Source: Powellomyces hirtus (Eukaryota; Chytridiomycota; Chytridiomycetes; Spizellomycetales; Powellomycetaceae). From it: a DNA stretch of 64,000 nt. Both the position numbers and the translations under genes were made by a program. Below, in pieces: positions 28,335 through 40,480 of this stretch (the first letter of the stretch is position 1; each line of letters begins with the position of its first letter). The notes beneath the pieces were generated by a model. That model worked only from the letters and a program-made list of their open reading frames with translations, was not told the origin of the DNA and ran no database searches. The stretch covers positions 124,001 to 188,000 of the forward strand of contig JAHLKG010000008.1 in assembly GCA_025526995.1 (NCBI GenBank), written 5' to 3'.

Positions 28335-31300
28335 ATGAACTTGAATCCCGACGAAAGCAAGGCAACGTATGTGGTGGTGTTAGGCGATGAGGAAGCGCAC
28401 GGGTAGATGAAGGCTGATTCCTTCATGTTGAACCATGCAGATGTCTGTGTTGTTGGAACTTGCTGAAATTTCCTAGCACGGTCACTTGTTTTCGTAAGAA
28501 CGTCACCCCGCCCCCATTCTGAAACGATGTGTGGGTTAATATAAAAAAAAACTCATATGTTGCCCGCCCCCCCCAATGCAGGATGCACCGTTTGTGACTG
28601 TTCGTTTTTCATGCTGGGGGTAACGGAGGGCGCCCATGCGACGTTTGTCAAACTAAGGTCCACCCCCTTTTAGGCGTCACGGACCTTATACCGCTGCCGG
28701 CGCCGGCCATTGAGGAAGGGGACAGTTTTCCCCTGACGCTTGCGACTGTAAGAGGGTTATGTGCGGATGCGAGCCATGCTGCGCGGCTGGAGCAGAGTGT
28801 GTATCGTACGTTTTCGACACATGCCTTCCTGACCGCTGCTTTTTCGAATGTGCGTTTGTGCCCCCCGATCCCTCATCCTGGCTATATTACGTTTTGTGGG
28901 TGTTATGGATGGGTGGGGTGGGTGGACTCTTTTTCTCTGACAGTGGGTATTCAATTTCTTGGCAGGGTCGGGAACAGTCATTGCAAGACCCAGGCATAGC
29001 GTTGGATGAAGCGCGGGAAAGTTTTCGGCTGATATGCGGCAAGGTACGTGGAGCAGATTCTCCCATGTCTCTGTCGAAAGACACTCAGTCTGACACGCCC
29101 AACGCTCCCCCGTGGATTCTAGGGCCCTGTTCTCCAAAAAGTCATGATGACGGCGATAGATAAGCTGCTGAGACGGCCCGGCAGGTTTGGGATTTTGGGG
29201 CAGTCACATTCTTATCTGTTTGGGTATCTTTAACTGAACCCAGCACTTTTTTTGTTTTGTTCAGGTTGCTAAATCAAGTGGGGGACATTAGATTTCTTCT
29301 TATTCTACTCGAGGTCAGCACGGTCCGCGGGACAAATGACTTTTGGCAAAAGTGAGATAGTGAAGAAGGAGCGTCCCACTAACGGGCGATTGCGTCTCCC
29401 CCACACCAGAACCCATTAAACATCGACCGCGGAACTGTCATTGACGCCACCACTCATCACGACATGCTCTCCCGCCTCCTCGGTCTCCTCTCCTGTCTCA
29501 CCAACGATCTGCACCACCATTTGGTCATGTGGTTTATCAAATTGCCATTACATATCTTCCAGCAGCGGGTCAGCCTAATGAACCATTTCATCTCGTTCCG
29601 CCTGGCGCAAGTCGAGGGAGTGCGCGAGTCGTACCCTACCGACTGGACAATACGATCGGCCGCCAGAGTCATGGCTCTGTTATGTGAGTTTCGGTTACGC
29701 ACATCTGCTGTATCAAATATGTTTCCCCCCCACACGTTCCAATGCAACGATTTCCTCTCTCTCTCTCTCTCTGTGCAGCTGCCGCCAACACCCAGCGGAC
29801 GGACCCACTGCCAATGTCAGAGTTTTATAATACTCTCGTAGACTACGTCAACCTACATCGCGATTTCAAAATCTGGCAAGGAGACCGCACTGGGTATTTT
29901 TTTTTTCTTTTTTTACCATTTCACCTGCACGAGGCTTTTGTGGCGTCTGGGTTTTCATACAAGTTTTTTAGTGCATTTTCATTCTGCCAGTACCCATTTC
30001 TCATCTCCCTCGGGGCAAAGATGCAGGTCAGTCTCACGTATCGATAAGACAGGGACACTCCTGCTGGCAAATGGCAAATCTTAACTGTAATCTATCGCCT
30101 TTGTAGATTATGGAAGCTGATGCCAAGCGGCAGATGGCTGAAAGGTATCTAGCAGATGGGCTTCCAAATGCAGTTTACCTTTATCTAACCTGCCACCAAA
30201 GATTCAAGGAAGCCTTCTTTCGGACAGCTCTGCATGGACTTCACACGGACCCCTTTCTATCACTACATATACGGCGCACAGCGCTCATCGAAGATTCACT
30301 AAATCAGCTGCAATCGCGGCACTTTGATCTCAAGAAGAAGCTGCGCATCGAATTCATGAGTAAGAGAGAAGCGGTCGCATTTAGCACACGTTTTGCTTGG
30401 AACTCGCCACTAACGAAGGTCGTGGGGATCCTTTATCAGATGAAGCGGGCGTTGACGCTGGTGGCCTGACCAAGGAATGGTTCCTGCTCCTGATTCGCGA
30501 TTTGTTTGATCCGCAATATGGGATGTTTACGTTTGATGAGGATAGTCAGCTGTGTTGGTTTAATCCGGCGTCGTTTGAGAACAATGAGGAGTTTCGGTTG
30601 GTGGGCACGATTGTCGGGCTGGCGATTCACAATTCTAATATTCTCGATGTAAGAGCCACCGCCCATAGTTGAAACGATTGCAGAAGGCCCCGCGTGAGGG
30701 TGTCTCGCTCAACCACCCCACGGTTTTTTTTTTGTTTTTTTTTTTTTCTTGCTTGCTCCCAGGTACACTTCCCACCAGCATGTTACAAGAAACTCCTCGA
30801 CTACCCCTGCGACCTCGACGACCTCAAAGTCCTGCGCCCGGCACTGGGGCGGGGTCTCGAGCAGCTCCTCAACTACGCGGGCGATGACGTCGAATCCGTG
30901 TTTTGCCGGGACTTTGTCGCCGAGTACGAGGCATTTGGCGACCTTGTCCGCGTTCCGCTTGTCCCCAACGGCGAACACATTCCCGTCACGCAAGACAACA
31001 AGCACGAGTTTGTGGCCAAATATGTGGATTGGGCGCTGAACACGTCGGTCGACACGCAATTCACGGCGTTCAAATTGGGATTTGGCTATGTGTGTGGCGG
31101 CAACGCGCTGTCCCTGTTCCGACCGCAGGAAATCGAGCTCATGGTCTGTGGCGGCACCGAGCTCGATATCCGCGACTTGGAGGGCGTGACCGAATATGAA
31201 GGGTATGTTTGACGGGACATGCATCAGAACGTTTCTGGACCTCGGATACAGGCCCTAGCTCAACACCCCACCACACCCGCGCGCATCCCAAATAGGTTTA

Positions 31301-31739
31301 CACCGAGGGATCCCACCGTGCTGAATTTTTGGAGCCTCGTCAACGCGTTCCCGACCGACATGAAGCGCAAGCTGCTCCTCTTTGTCACGGGCACGGACCG
31401 GATCCCTGCCACGGGGATCGGAAACATGGTCTTCAAGATATCGTGTTTGGGCGAGGTATGTGTGTGTGTGTGAAAATGGGAATGAACCAAATAAAAAAAA
31501 AAATCCTCCCCCCCGCCAAACAACAAAATAACATCACGTTTTGTAAAATTCAACTTGACTCTCGCCCCCCCCCCCCCCCCCCTTTGTCTGAAAACACACT
31601 CGCGCAGGACTCGGAAAACCTCCCCATCTCCCACACGTGCTTCAACCAAATCTGTCTGTACCGCTACGCGTCGCGGGAGAAACTCGCGGCAAAGCTCGAA
31701 AAGGCCATTTCGTGGAGTTCGGGGTTTCACGTCAAATAG
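28335..31739 (+). CDS. HECT-type E3 ubiquitin ligase (UBE3A/HECTD2-like)
   Basis: Fourteen exons fit in phase, giving 693 residues: 28335-28366, 28441-28493, 28674-28800, 28944-29043, 29123-29184, 29265-29313, 29410-29683, 29779-29893, 29972-30026, 30107-30359, 30419-30648, 30763-31202, 31296-31455 and 31608-31739. The first two exons are tentative and the start of exon 4 could be 28966. The HECT domain is clear: AGVDAGGLTKEWFLLLIRDL, NEEFRLVGTIVGLAIHNSNI, ELMVCGGTELDIRDLEG, and the catalytic Cys (about residue 661) in LPISHTCFNQICLYRY. HECT ligases take ubiquitin from an E2 onto this Cys and pass it to the substrate. The C-terminal tail (SWSSGFHVK) resembles UBE3A. No substrate-binding domain recognised upstream. 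Confidence 0.88.
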
Positions 31740-32279
31740 AGAAACAAAAAAGAAAACAAAAACAAAAAAAAAGACCACACACCGCAACGTAGCAGAACAT
31801 ACTTTTCGCATCCCGTGCCGCTTAGCCTTAGAATTTGTGGTGGGCGGGGGTTTTTTTTTTCTCCCCCTTGGAAGCGCTAGCTTTTTACCTAACGGCTGTG
31901 GATGTAGCTCGCGTCCCAGGGCACAGCCTTTCCCCCATTTAGGTATTTTAGATACGCCTCCCCTCCCACAAACGGTATTTGTAGTTTTTTTTTTGTTTTT
32001 TTTTTTTTTGGCCTAGTTTTTGGATCAGATGTGGAGAGTCATAAAATGGAGATTTGTGTTTTGTGTGTATGGTTGTTGTGGGGTTCTAGGGAGGAGTGGT
32101 CGTTTTTTTCCCTTCCGTGAACAGCGGGGGGGGGGGGTGCGGAGCACAGAGCGGTGTCGTGCTACTCGCGCTCGCTGGTACTGGTGCGGGCGTGGAGCGG
32201 ATCGGTGGTGGTGGCGGGGGCCTCGACTGCGCGTGGGGCGAGGGTGGGCGGGTGCAAGCAGCGACACGTGCTCGAGGTT
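31740..32279. other. Convergent intergenic region after the HECT gene
   Basis: A- and T-runs and a G-run; no gene recognised. It may contain the tail of the broken JmjC gene. Confidence 0.4.
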
Positions 32280-33410
32280 GGGGTGCGGGAGGCAGACGAG
32301 ACGGTTTGGGTGATTTGCGATTCGATTGTAAAAAGTCTGGGCCAGTGCGGCGGGGGACTCAATGTTGTTGTCATTTTTTTTGGGGGGTTTTTCTTTTTTA
32401 CCTAGATTAATAACCACACGGGGACACCCACAATTCTGTCCAGGCGCCTGTCATATCTGCATCTTTCCCAACACCTCGCCGCAACGAGCGCGGGTGGGTA
32501 TTGCCAGTGGCGGGCGACAATGTGGGCTATGGTGGGGAGCACGTGGGGCGAACCACGAGGCGGGCTTCGTGGTCGGCGGGTTCGATGAGGGTGAAGAGGA
32601 TCCAGCGCTTGTGGCCGTGCAGGAGCGCGGTCCAGGCCGAGGTGCCGAGGGGGTCCTAGGGGTTGGCGCGGGGACAGGGGGGTTGTTTTTTATTTTATTT
32701 TTTGGACGTACGATGTGGATCCCTGTTCCGGAGCGCGCAGGCCCGATGACGAGCCAGCGGATAGGGCGGGGCGGCGGGGCGTCACCCGCGAGCCCAAACA
32801 CATTGTCGGTGCAATTATTTCGAAACGGTGTAGTCGCGTCACCAAATCGCTTTTCGCGGGGCGGGGGCCGTGGTGGTGGGTGGTGCGTTGGCGGGTGGTG
32901 GTGGGTTGCGGTTTTTCGCGCCGTGGTGTTTGGAGGTGGTGGTGGTGCGCTGCGCTGTCGAAAATGTACAGCGGTGAGTCAGTCGTCGCGCGTGGCGCTC
33001 GCCCGAGACGAGCGCGTAGTGGAGGTAAGTATTTCATGGAGAGCCGGACCGGATCGCCGTCCGCGTCTTGGAGGGCGGACAGAAGGGAAAGGGGGGCGGC
33101 GGGTAGATGAGGCTTTGAATGCGTGATGGTCATGTACCGGCAAACTTTTCATCTCTATCAGAATGAAAAGTTCACGTTGTTGGTCAGTTAGCTGAACCAC
33201 CAGCCTCTTTTCCCACCCCCCCCCCCCTCAAACGCGCGGAGTATTTTTGTTTACCTCTCTCACCCGCACCTGTACGTCTTGAGCAGTTCCTCCGGGGTCC
33301 AATTTCCAGTTCGCATCCCAGTGCCTTGTCGCGCGCATTATGACAGCGGGGTATCGCGGGGTTCTTTGACCCACCGGTCTGAATTCCGCGGGCGTGGTGT
33401 GCTGTCGTAG
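32280..33410 (-). pseudogene. JmjC-domain gene (JMJD6-like), frame-broken
   Basis: Minus-strand pieces in order: TTPAEF, PAVIMRATRHWDANWK, WTPEELLKTYR, YRDEKFA, DADGDPVRLSMKY, YLHYALVSGERHAR, DSPLYIFDS, DNVFGLAGDAPPP, RPIRWLVIGPARSGTGIHI, an intron, [20 protein letters not shown], and a short C-terminal AALAQTFYNRIANHPNRL. These match JmjC oxygenases; the HID iron ligands are present. The frame is shifted by one extra base at about 33303, 33028 and 32815, and again near SPLYIF. The segment that should hold the third ligand (GWWH) goes from VP straight to VVINL. It is either a pseudogene or, given the long G/C runs nearby, partly assembly error. Confidence 0.75.
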
Positions 33411-35730
33411 TAACAATGTACGGCGCCGAGTGGAAGCTGGGTGCGGATGCAGAGACTCGTGCGTGTGGTACGCGTGTTTGTGGCCAGGAGAAGACGTCGA
33501 GGTCTGAGGGGCGCGGACGAGAAAAAAAAAAGGAAGGTGATGAGAGAGGTTGCGGGGGGTCACTGAACAGGTGGTGTATTTTGGGAACATACCTCCCAAC
33601 TCACCCCTCTCGAGCTAGGATTTTTGCGTTGGAGACTTTCCGCTCGTATTGATGGGGGCTTCACATCGTCGCACTAGGTTCTTTTGCCATTTTTGAGTCT
33701 TGTTGAATTGAAATGCCAAGGTTCGAAAATCGGGGCAAAGAAGTTGGATGTGTGCACAGGACAGAGTACGTAAGCCAGGCGCGCGCCACGCTTGCCGCGG
33801 CGTTCGATGTGGCGCGGGAGTCTCACATGGACGCTGAATGTTCGTAAAAGTGTAAGACATGTGTTCGACTCGTGTGTTTTATGGTAGAAAAGAATGCGAC
33901 GCAGAAATGGTGGTCCTAACTGGTGTGCTGGGTGCCTCTCATGGCTATGTTGATGAAACCCACGAAACAGGTAGATCTATCAAGCGTGAACCCTGTAGGG
34001 TCTGTCTGCTATGGGGGAACAACTGTAACGCGGCAAGAGAAAAAGAACAAATGATCCCGGACCTCCCATTATGTATTTTCATAAAGCGGATGATGCATAC
34101 CAGATGGGGGATAGGAAAACATGTGCTTTTCCCGCTTTCCCAAGATCGGACGCGCGGGTTGCTAGAACTTCCAAATCACAATATAAGGGAAAAGGAGGGC
34201 AGAAGAGGAGCAACTTGAACTGCGGGTCGCGCTCTGCCTTGATCCGTGCCAACCAGGCGGGTGATGTTCAGGAAGACGCAGGTTATTCAGGCAAGAGGGG
34301 AGGAATGAAAGCCCGCATGCTTCCGCACCCACAACCCATGTTGCCTTCTTTAAAACACTTTGACGTGGGGGGGGGGGGGGGGGCGGGGGGGGGGGGGGAG
34401 GGGAAGGAATGAAGCTCAAGGGCCGGAATGGTGGATTCTGTCTGACGATTATGAAAATGCACAAAGGGAAACCCCCCGCCAAATCCAAGCGTGTACAGTA
34501 GGTGGAGACATGAGCGGGGGACCGAGAGACCGTGTGCTTCGGGGTTGTGGCAGGGCTCCGGGATGCGCTGCCTGTTCACCAAAAAAGATCTTTCACTGCA
34601 TTCAGGAATGCTGATCGGGGTTTCCCTCTACGAGCAGACACGTATCGATAATTGTATATATTGATATATATTACGTTGCTGCCAAAAAAGCGGGAAATGC
34701 AAAAAGGCAGCAGAAAACAGTCATGGATGGTGGAATGAAAATATCGATCGATTCCTCCACGACAACAATGAGGAGGTGCTTGAATCCACGGGGCCTGGAA
34801 ACGAATGGAAAGAAGAGACATGATGGATAAACGCTCTTCCCCATTTTTTGTGCGTTTCCACAAACGCGGGAGTGCATTGCCAAAGATGTCGTAAACCCCG
34901 ACGGGACAAGCCGGAAAACGAAAATACAAACACGGAATCGCCGCGCATCGCCCGCATGACATGCGCATGCCCAGTGTGGGGAGACCTCGTTGACGAAAAG
35001 AGGAAAGTTTGATAGCGGGGCCGACCCCCGCCAATACCCATCATCACCACCATAGAGGAAACGCCTGGCGGCAACTGCCCCGCCCCCACGCGGTCGTGAC
35101 GTGGCTGGGGTTGTGCCGCCCCCCCCCCCCCCCTCCCCCTTTTTACGCAAAAGCCACGCTTCCTCATCTCGTCCACATCTCGTCTCACCCCGTAAACCCC
35201 GCCGGTTTGCAAATCCGCTCTTGTGGGGAGTACAATCTGGAATCTGCGACATGTAGGAATGAATGTTGCGGGAATGTTCAAGTTTTGGCAAAGATTTGAG
35301 AAACAAAATGGTCACAAAGTGCACAAATGTTGCGTGTCGGTGTGTGCGGCGGCGGCGGGAAGTGATCGGAATGGTTATTGATAAAAACATTTCTGGAACT
35401 CCAGAATAGAGTCTTGCAAAGAGGAAATGCTTCCTTTGCGTGCACGCAAAAATCAAACGAAAGTGACAGAAAAAGACCATTGGGAGAGACAGAAAATGCA
35501 GATTTTATTTACAAGTGTACAAGTATGACCGCCTGTGGAAACTATCCACTGTGCGAATCAAACAAAATTGGATGAGGGATATAAGTTATGAAACAAGAAA
35601 AACAAAAAAAAAAAACAGACAGTCATCAACCGGGAAAAGTGGAGGAATGCAAACAACAATGATGCACAAAAAGTGTGATGAGATCCGATCCCAATCCCAA
35701 TCGGAGAGGCAAGTTGATGGGCAGTCATTT
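33411..35730. other. 2.3 kb without a recognised gene, rich in G/C homopolymers
   Basis: Contains a long interrupted G-tract (about 34367-34399) and a C-tract (about 35121-35134). Open frames here have poor composition and no recognisable domains. Confidence 0.5.
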
Positions 35731-36573
35731 TCACGATGCTACAGCTGACCGTCGTAGTACAGCCGGTTTCCGTTCCGCTAGCCGTTCGAGTTCCTCGACC
35801 AAAGCCTGCAGGGGCTGATATCCGGAAGCCTGGGACGCTGCTGATGGCGGTCGTCCCGGGAGAGGAGCCGTGGACGGTGTGTAACCCGTTGACGCTCTCC
35901 GGGTCATTTGCATGGCGTGCGGGACCGACGATTGCGAAGCCAGGGGTTTTGGTCGGGATTGTTCGATATCGATAGTCAGTTCAGCAATCTTGCTGTCGAG
36001 CATGTCGAGCAGACTGCGGCTGTTTCTCTTGTCGGCGGCGTCGGCGTCGGCGGAGCGTGGTGGGACATTGTCAACGGGTGACGAGGGGCGTGGTGTTGGG
36101 GCGCTTCCGGTGCTGTTTCGCTTGGCTGTGCGAGACTGTTCCTCGGTCGCTTGGAGGGTGGACAGCCAGCCCTGGACAAAGTGGGCCGACTCTGACGACT
36201 TTTGCGGGGTGTGAGACGTGGCATTTATTCGGCAGCGGGTTGCGGATTTCAGACAGGACTGGAGGTGGTCGAGGAATTCTATGGAGGCGGTTTGAGCGTC
36301 GGCCGGGAACGAGAGGTTGAGCAGGTGTGCTGAGGAAGAGGGAGAGGGGATTTGGATTAGGGGGCGTTTGGAGGAAGGAGGAGGGTTAGGGTTAGGCGAA
36401 AACTTACAGTCACCGTCTGAGCGGCGTTTGTTGTTGGACGAGGATGAGCCGGTTGGGATGATGGGGCGGGTGCCGTGACTTGGGGCCGAGCTTCGTCGCA
36501 TGGGTTGTTGTGGAGCTTGGTTTCGCAGGACGCCTAGTTGGCGTCTGGTTGTTGTGGAGTCTTGGTGAAGCAT
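35731..36573 (-). CDS. Hypothetical Ser/Pro-rich protein
   Basis: ATG at 36573. A good intron (36407-36330: GTAAGT, CTAACCCTAAC branch region, CTCAG) splits it into exons 36573-36408 and 36329-35731, giving 254 residues; skipping the splice also keeps frame. The N-terminus is low complexity (RRSSAPSHGTRPIIPTGSSS). A middle part may be helical (FLDHLQSCLKSATRCRINAT, AHFVQGWLSTLQATEEQSRT) and the C-terminus has LLDMLDSKIAELTIDIEQSR and PLQALVEELERLAERK, two short coiled-coil-like helices. No family recognised. Confidence 0.7.
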   Translation of the reverse strand: MLHQDSTTTRRQLGVLRNQAPQQPMRRSSAPSHGTRPIIPTGSSSSNNKRRSDGDCKFSPNPNPPPSSKRPLIQIPSPSSSAHLLNLSFPADAQTASIEFLDHLQSCLKSATRCRINATSHTPQKSSESAHFVQGWLSTLQATEEQSRTAKRNSTGSAPTPRPSSPVDNVPPRSADADAADKRNSRSLLDMLDSKIAELTIDIEQSRPKPLASQSSVPHAMQMTRRASTGYTPSTAPLPGRPPSAASQASGYQPLQALVEELERLAERKPAVLRRSAVAS

Positions 36574-37598
36574 TTGTGAGGGGGTTAAGTGAATGGGGGA
36601 GGGGAAAAGAGGGAGGAGAGCCGGGAGGCAGGCGCGGGGGGGGGGGGGGGGGGGTTGTGGGTTGTGGGTGTTATTAAAAACGGCGGGATGTGCGAGTTGG
36701 GAAAGAGAGAGAGAAACGCCTCACATTGGGACGCCCCTCTTTTGTCTCACACACACACAACTCTCCCTCTCTCTCTCTCTCAATCAGTCAGTCAGGGAGT
36801 CGGGGAAAGTCACTCGTCTGTCTCACTCAGTCATCCTGGATTCAGTGGGGCGACTCAAACGGGGGAAGGGCCACCCTATTTCCAGAACGGCCTGTGCATA
36901 GATCTAGGGAGGGGAATCGCCACTTTGCCACTTTCGGATTATTGTGTGTTTGGTGCCTAGATCTGGGTTGTGTGTTCGTGTCTGTCGCCTTGTTGCCTGC
37001 CTTGTTGCCGCCCAAAAGGAAAGAGAGACCAACACACCCACCGTCCCATCCCATCCATCCATCCCATTGCGTCTTTCTTTTTGGACGGGAGAGTGGTGTG
37101 GCGCCGGCGCCCACTTGTTGTAACCCATATGTGGCATTTGGCCAACTCTATTTTGCCAAGATTGATTCCATCCATCCATCATCTTCACCATCCATCACAT
37201 GTCAATCCTAACAATGGGATCCCATGTTCACTCTCTGCCCAATCGGACAAACTGAAACACATGCACCACCCTCATATCCACAAATGTAATTCATTCCCCC
37301 CCGATTCATATTCGCACACAAACAATCGACGCCGCTGTTCCCGTCCACTTCTTGTCCATATCCATACTAGATATACCACTATCGATACTACAACGTCAAC
37401 GTCAACGTCAACGTCAACAGCGCATGTATGATGTTGCTCCATAACGGTATCATATTGCATATTCAATATCAATATCGATATCGATAGCTCCAGCAAAACA
37501 GATCAACTAGTATACTTGCATAGATAATATAGATATATAAAAACATGGAGCTCTACACATATCGATAGATATAGGCCATGCGCCAGGACCCGCTTCAG
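36574..37598. other. Intergenic: microsatellites and poly-G
   Basis: Holds a run of 17-18 G (about 36637-36654), CT repeats (about 36768), a GTCAAC-type hexamer run (about 37389-37420) and ATCGAT-type repeats (about 37455-37580). No gene seen. Confidence 0.55.
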
Positions 37599-39534
37599 TT
37601 AAAAGTCTTTCACTTCCACACCGCCGAGCTTGACTACAAGATTCGCCGCAAACAGCTTCTTGAGCCGCTCCGCTTCCCTGTTTCCACTTGCAACCCCCGT
37701 CATCCGCGCCCCAAACCTAACCCACGTCTCCTTATCAAACCGATCCCGCTGGAAATCATACTCGGCGGCCGGCTCATAGCTCGTCTCGAAAACGTACCCC
37801 GGGAATTCCGCATTCTCCTCCAGCCCCTCACTGTTCCACCGCTCAATGTCCGCATAGTACTGCGTGTAGCCCACCAATTCCCCCCGCCGGAGGGACCCTC
37901 GTTTTGCACCCGACATTGATTTAGCATCCCCGGCCTGATGCGTGACAGTGACATTGCCGCGGTGATACCTGAAGGTTCGCAGTCCCGGGTTGAACGTGGG
38001 TACGACACTCGGAGCAACAAAGATGGGATGCAGCGTTCGCAACGACGGGTCCTTTGCATGCTGATGCGCAAGGTGCTTGTAATGCGTCAGCAGGTAGTGG
38101 TAGTAGAGGTTGATCCACGACGGAATCAGCGCTGAAAACACGCGGCCCAGGAAAGACCCACGCGGAGCCATCGGCAATGAAAAGTCGGGCTTTGTCGCCT
38201 TCAGCACGCTGCGGTACCCCGCAGACTCTACAGTAGTCGCCCGATTTTTGCCGACAGGGATGATTGACGAGGAAAAGAAAAAGTGATCTGAGTGGGCCAA
38301 TCGAGTGAGATCTCCGCATACGTCAAATTGCCCTCATCCTTCCTCATTCATCCTTACCAATGTTCATGTGACCATAGAACTGGCCCACCACCTCCTCCGA
38401 GTATTCGATCATGAGATGCGCAAACGACTCATAGCAGTTGTCAAAGTAGTTGAGCGGGTTGGGTGGTACGTGTCCAATCAGGTACGCAACCTTCCCCTCT
38501 TTCCTCGCTCTTTCTAGCACCTTCGTCTGCAGCCAGTGCAGAACCACGTCTCCAGCTCGTACCGGCGCGTTCCCTTCGAACCCCTTTGGTTCACAGTCGC
38601 CAACCATCCGGTTGGCGTCGCTGAGGTACATGGTGTTGATGGACGCCACCAGCACCCCTGGTGTGGGTTCTACCACAAAGTTACCGTGCTCGAGAAACTC
38701 CGGTATCTGCTCTTTTGGTATGAACCGCGCCCACAGAACAGAGTAAAAATGGAGGGTTGGATTGGTCCGCCCTGAGGTGAACGCCAGGTCATTGTGAGGC
38801 CAAATGTCGTTATTGCCAATGTTGGGGATGATGGGAACTGTCTTCGCTTCACCAGCTGAATCTGAAGGCTGGAGGAAGGTTTGTACAAGGTATTCGACAG
38901 CCAATGCGTTTATGCTTTTGATATCCGAGGGTGTCCGCGCAATGGCGGCGTCAGAGTCGTGTCTGAGAAGATGCCAGAACCGTGTCAGAAACACATTGTC
39001 GTACTCCTGAACCAACCACCGTGAGTTGCATATGTTACCTCGCAGAATCACCGGTCCAAACCACAAAGTCAATCCCCTTTGGCCGCAGCACGTCGTGCAC
39101 AAAGCGCATCGTTTCATTGACCAAAGCCAAAGGCGAATCACACCCACTTCCCGCTGCGCCATATCTCCCAGCAATCCCTTCCTTGCCCTGTTTCCGGCGC
39201 GGGCCAAATACTGGACGTTCTCCTTTCTCAGCCTCGGGCAGCCAATGGCACGCAGAGGTTATCGTAGCCCCCTCCTGGTAGTACCTGGGAACACGTTATG
39301 AGGGTTGACGTGCCTTGTAGGTCAAAGTAACCCCGCATCCATAGCAAACACTTACGGATCCAGATGCATATCGGTAATGTGAAGGAATCGACCAGAGTAC
39401 TCCCGGGTTGGTGCAGCCACCGGTGCACTACTGTCGACATTGCTCAGTAGTGGAATCTGCGGTGGTGTTGCACTGACAGAGACCAGCAGGAGCGCCAAAG
39501 CCGTCACTGCGGATAGTACTGGAGGCCTGGGCAT
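37599..39534 (-). CDS. PPN1: Endopolyphosphatase (PPN1-like), vacuolar
   Basis: Four exons (39534-39356, 39284-39039, 38962-38358, 38287-37599), 572 residues. An N-terminal signal/anchor (VLSAVTALALLLVSVSATPP) is followed by a calcineurin-type metallophosphatase fold: GRFLHITDMHLDPYYQEGA, VVWTGDSAR, NIGNNDIWPHN (acid sphingomyelinases have GNHE here; the NND form fits PPN1) and LIGHVPPNPLNYFDNCYESF. PPN1 cuts inorganic polyphosphate chains in the vacuole and is normally processed there. Exon joins are supported by phase and motif continuity. An acid sphingomyelinase-like phosphodiesterase is the alternative. Confidence 0.9.
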
Positions 39535-39820
39535 CTTTCTCTATTTTGTTGATGCACTTGCGGGCGGAGGATTGTCAACGGGAAGGAAGGGGGGATAACC
39601 CAGGAAAACAAATAACGAGTCGGGTTCGCTGATATGATAAGATTCTGGCATGGATACTGAATCTAGTCCACGTGCGTCAGTTGCTCGCTCATTGATAACA
39701 CAGCCACAAGCCACAGAGAAGCCAATCCAAACCAAGCAGAACGACTGCTGGGCAGACCCTCCTTCAGCAGCGTTTATACGCAGATCAATTCGAGTTTGCA
39801 TTCACGAAATCTCTGCAACA

Positions 39821-40480
39821 ATGTCCAAAGCACCAACACCCGAGCTTAAAAAGTACGTTTTGCTAGAGCCCTCGCATTGATACCGCGTTGCCAGGTCGCC
39901 AAAGACTGATCATGTCCCGCTTGCGTTCTTCACCCTCCAGGTACATGGACAAACACCTGTTCATCCAATTGAACGGTGACCGTAAAGTGACCGGTGTCTT
40001 GCGTGGTAAGAAACTCGCTTAGCCTGAACTATGCGGGCTACGATACTGGGGAGACAGGCTGGAAGCTATTTCATTAGTGTTCCCGCAGAGATGTGTTTGC
40101 TGATGGCATGTCGTGCTTCTTTGCTTCTTTTCTAGGTTTCGACCCTTTCATGAACCTGGTTCTGGAAGAAACCGTTGAGCTGGTGTCAGAAACCGAGAAG
40201 CGAGAAATTGGAAGCGTGGTATGTTATCTGGGCATCTGCAGGATGGTGGCAGGGGGGCTTGAGGGCCGTCTGGGTGGTCGCAACGCTCGCCAAATCATTA
40301 CCGAATCTGCGTTATGGACCTCATTTGCTACCGCTGAGGGACAGAACGGAAAGCACTTTTGTAAAATCCCAACTGCATGGACTGCATACTCATCATCATC
40401 ATCCGTTTTGGGTCCATCATTTTACGCAGGTCATCCGTGGAAACTCGGTATTGGTCATGGAAGCGCTAGACAAAATATAA
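39821..40480 (+). CDS. SNRPG: Small nuclear ribonucleoprotein G (SmG)
   Basis: Four exons (39821-39852, 39941-40005, 40136-40218, 40430-40480), 76 residues, the normal size. The protein reads MSKAPTPELKKYMDKHLFIQ, LNGDRKVTGVLRGFDPFMNL, VLEETVELVSE, then VVIRGNSVLVMEALDKI. The Sm1 (GDRKVTGVLRGFDPFMNLVL) and Sm2 (IRGNSVLVME) motifs are complete. SmG is one of seven ring subunits around spliceosomal snRNAs. Divergent from PPN1 with about 290 bp between start codons. Confidence 0.96.

Noticed and set aside
32362..33126. 254-codon plus-strand open frame
   Set aside because: It is the shadow of the JmjC gene on the other strand and is Gly/Arg/Val-biased.
34671..35480. 269-codon minus-strand open frame
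   Set aside because: Composition is that of read-through GC-rich DNA (long Gly run from a C-tract), with no domain and no splice support.
36380..36400. Two telomere-like TTAGGG units
   Set aside because: Only two units, and they form the branch-site region of an intron in a Ser-rich protein gene; not an interstitial telomere.
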